6,338 bases of DNA, taken from assembly GCA_937884735.1 (NCBI GenBank), contig CAKZYI010000235.1:1-6338 (forward strand). The letters run 5' to 3'. The translations under genes and the position numbers were made by a program. The notes under the pieces were generated by a model, which saw only the letters and a program-made list of their open reading frames with translations, made no database searches and was not told the DNA's origin. How positions within the stretch are numbered: the stretch's first letter is position 1; every line of letters begins with the position of its first letter. This document shows, piece after piece, positions 6,239 to 6,338 of the stretch. Source of the DNA: an uncultured Pleurocapsa sp. GTDB taxonomy: Bacteria > Cyanobacteriota > Cyanobacteriia > Cyanobacteriales > Xenococcaceae.

Positions 6239-6338
6239 ATGCAGCCTACCGATCAAAGTAAGTTTACTGAACAAGCCTGGGATGCGATTGTAAAATCCCA
6301 AGAAGTCGCCAAATTATTTCAGAATCAAAACTTAGAGG
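6239..6338 (+). CDS. clpB: ATP-dependent disaggregase chaperone ClpB, N-terminal fragment
   Basis: Only the first 33 codons are in the window; the gene runs off the right edge. They read MQPTDQSKFTEQAWDAIVKS followed by QEVAKLFQNQNLE, which is the opening of the Clp N-domain as found in cyanobacterial ClpB: the pattern KFTEKAWEAI..SQ..A....NQ.LE is characteristic. ClpB is a cytoplasmic hexameric AAA+ protein that works with DnaK to pull proteins out of aggregates after heat stress. The ATG at 6239 is the natural start for this conserved N-terminus, although no Shine-Dalgarno is seen; AGCTAAAAT directly precedes it. The TAA of a possible short frame lies 3 nt upstream, which could allow translational coupling. 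No CIRCE-like heat-shock operator is visible in the 275 nt before it. Which ClpB paralogue this is cannot be told from 33 residues. Confidence 0.9.
   Translation, partial: MQPTDQSKFTEQAWDAIVKSQEVAKLFQNQNLE

Overview
The window is from a cyanobacterium. It carries chlB (subunit B of the dark-operative protochlorophyllide reductase), a type II 3-dehydroquinase with a typical cyanobacterial N-terminus, the first codons of a cyanobacterial-type clpB, and a HIP1 octamer (GCGATCGC) inside chlB. The DNA is AT-rich with roomy, very AT-rich intergenic gaps. I cannot name the genus. I see no mobile element, CRISPR array, tRNA or rRNA.

Layout from left to right. (1) Positions 1-535, minus strand: the N-terminal part of what reads as a soluble lytic murein transglycosylase, broken by two in-frame TAA codons, so a probable pseudogene that runs off the left edge. 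(2) Positions 536-1263: a noncoding gap with a strong rho-independent terminator for chlB at 1053-1080. (3) chlB, minus strand, full length (508 residues), with a clear Shine-Dalgarno. (4) Positions 2791-3400: a divergent intergenic region with repeats upstream of chlB and a perfect 12-bp palindrome. (5) Plus strand: a 47-residue microprotein with an excellent Shine-Dalgarno, followed 38 nt later by aroQ, which starts with TTG. (6) Minus strand, convergent with aroQ: a membrane diguanylate cyclase with an extracytoplasmic DUF3365-type domain carrying a c-type haem motif (CVGCH). (7) Minus strand: a 95-residue small cupin. (8) Plus strand: a doubtful 65-codon frame ending 3 nt before clpB, then the first 33 codons of clpB running off the right edge.

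The genes do not form one pathway. They are mostly single cyanobacterial housekeeping genes (chlorophyll, shikimate pathway, chaperone) plus one signalling protein. Only the microprotein-aroQ pair, and possibly the short frame before clpB, look like co-transcribed units. I did not find a convincing new multi-gene system. The points most worth following up are the decayed transglycosylase, the haem-sensor cyclase, the microprotein in front of aroQ, and the frame abutting clpB.
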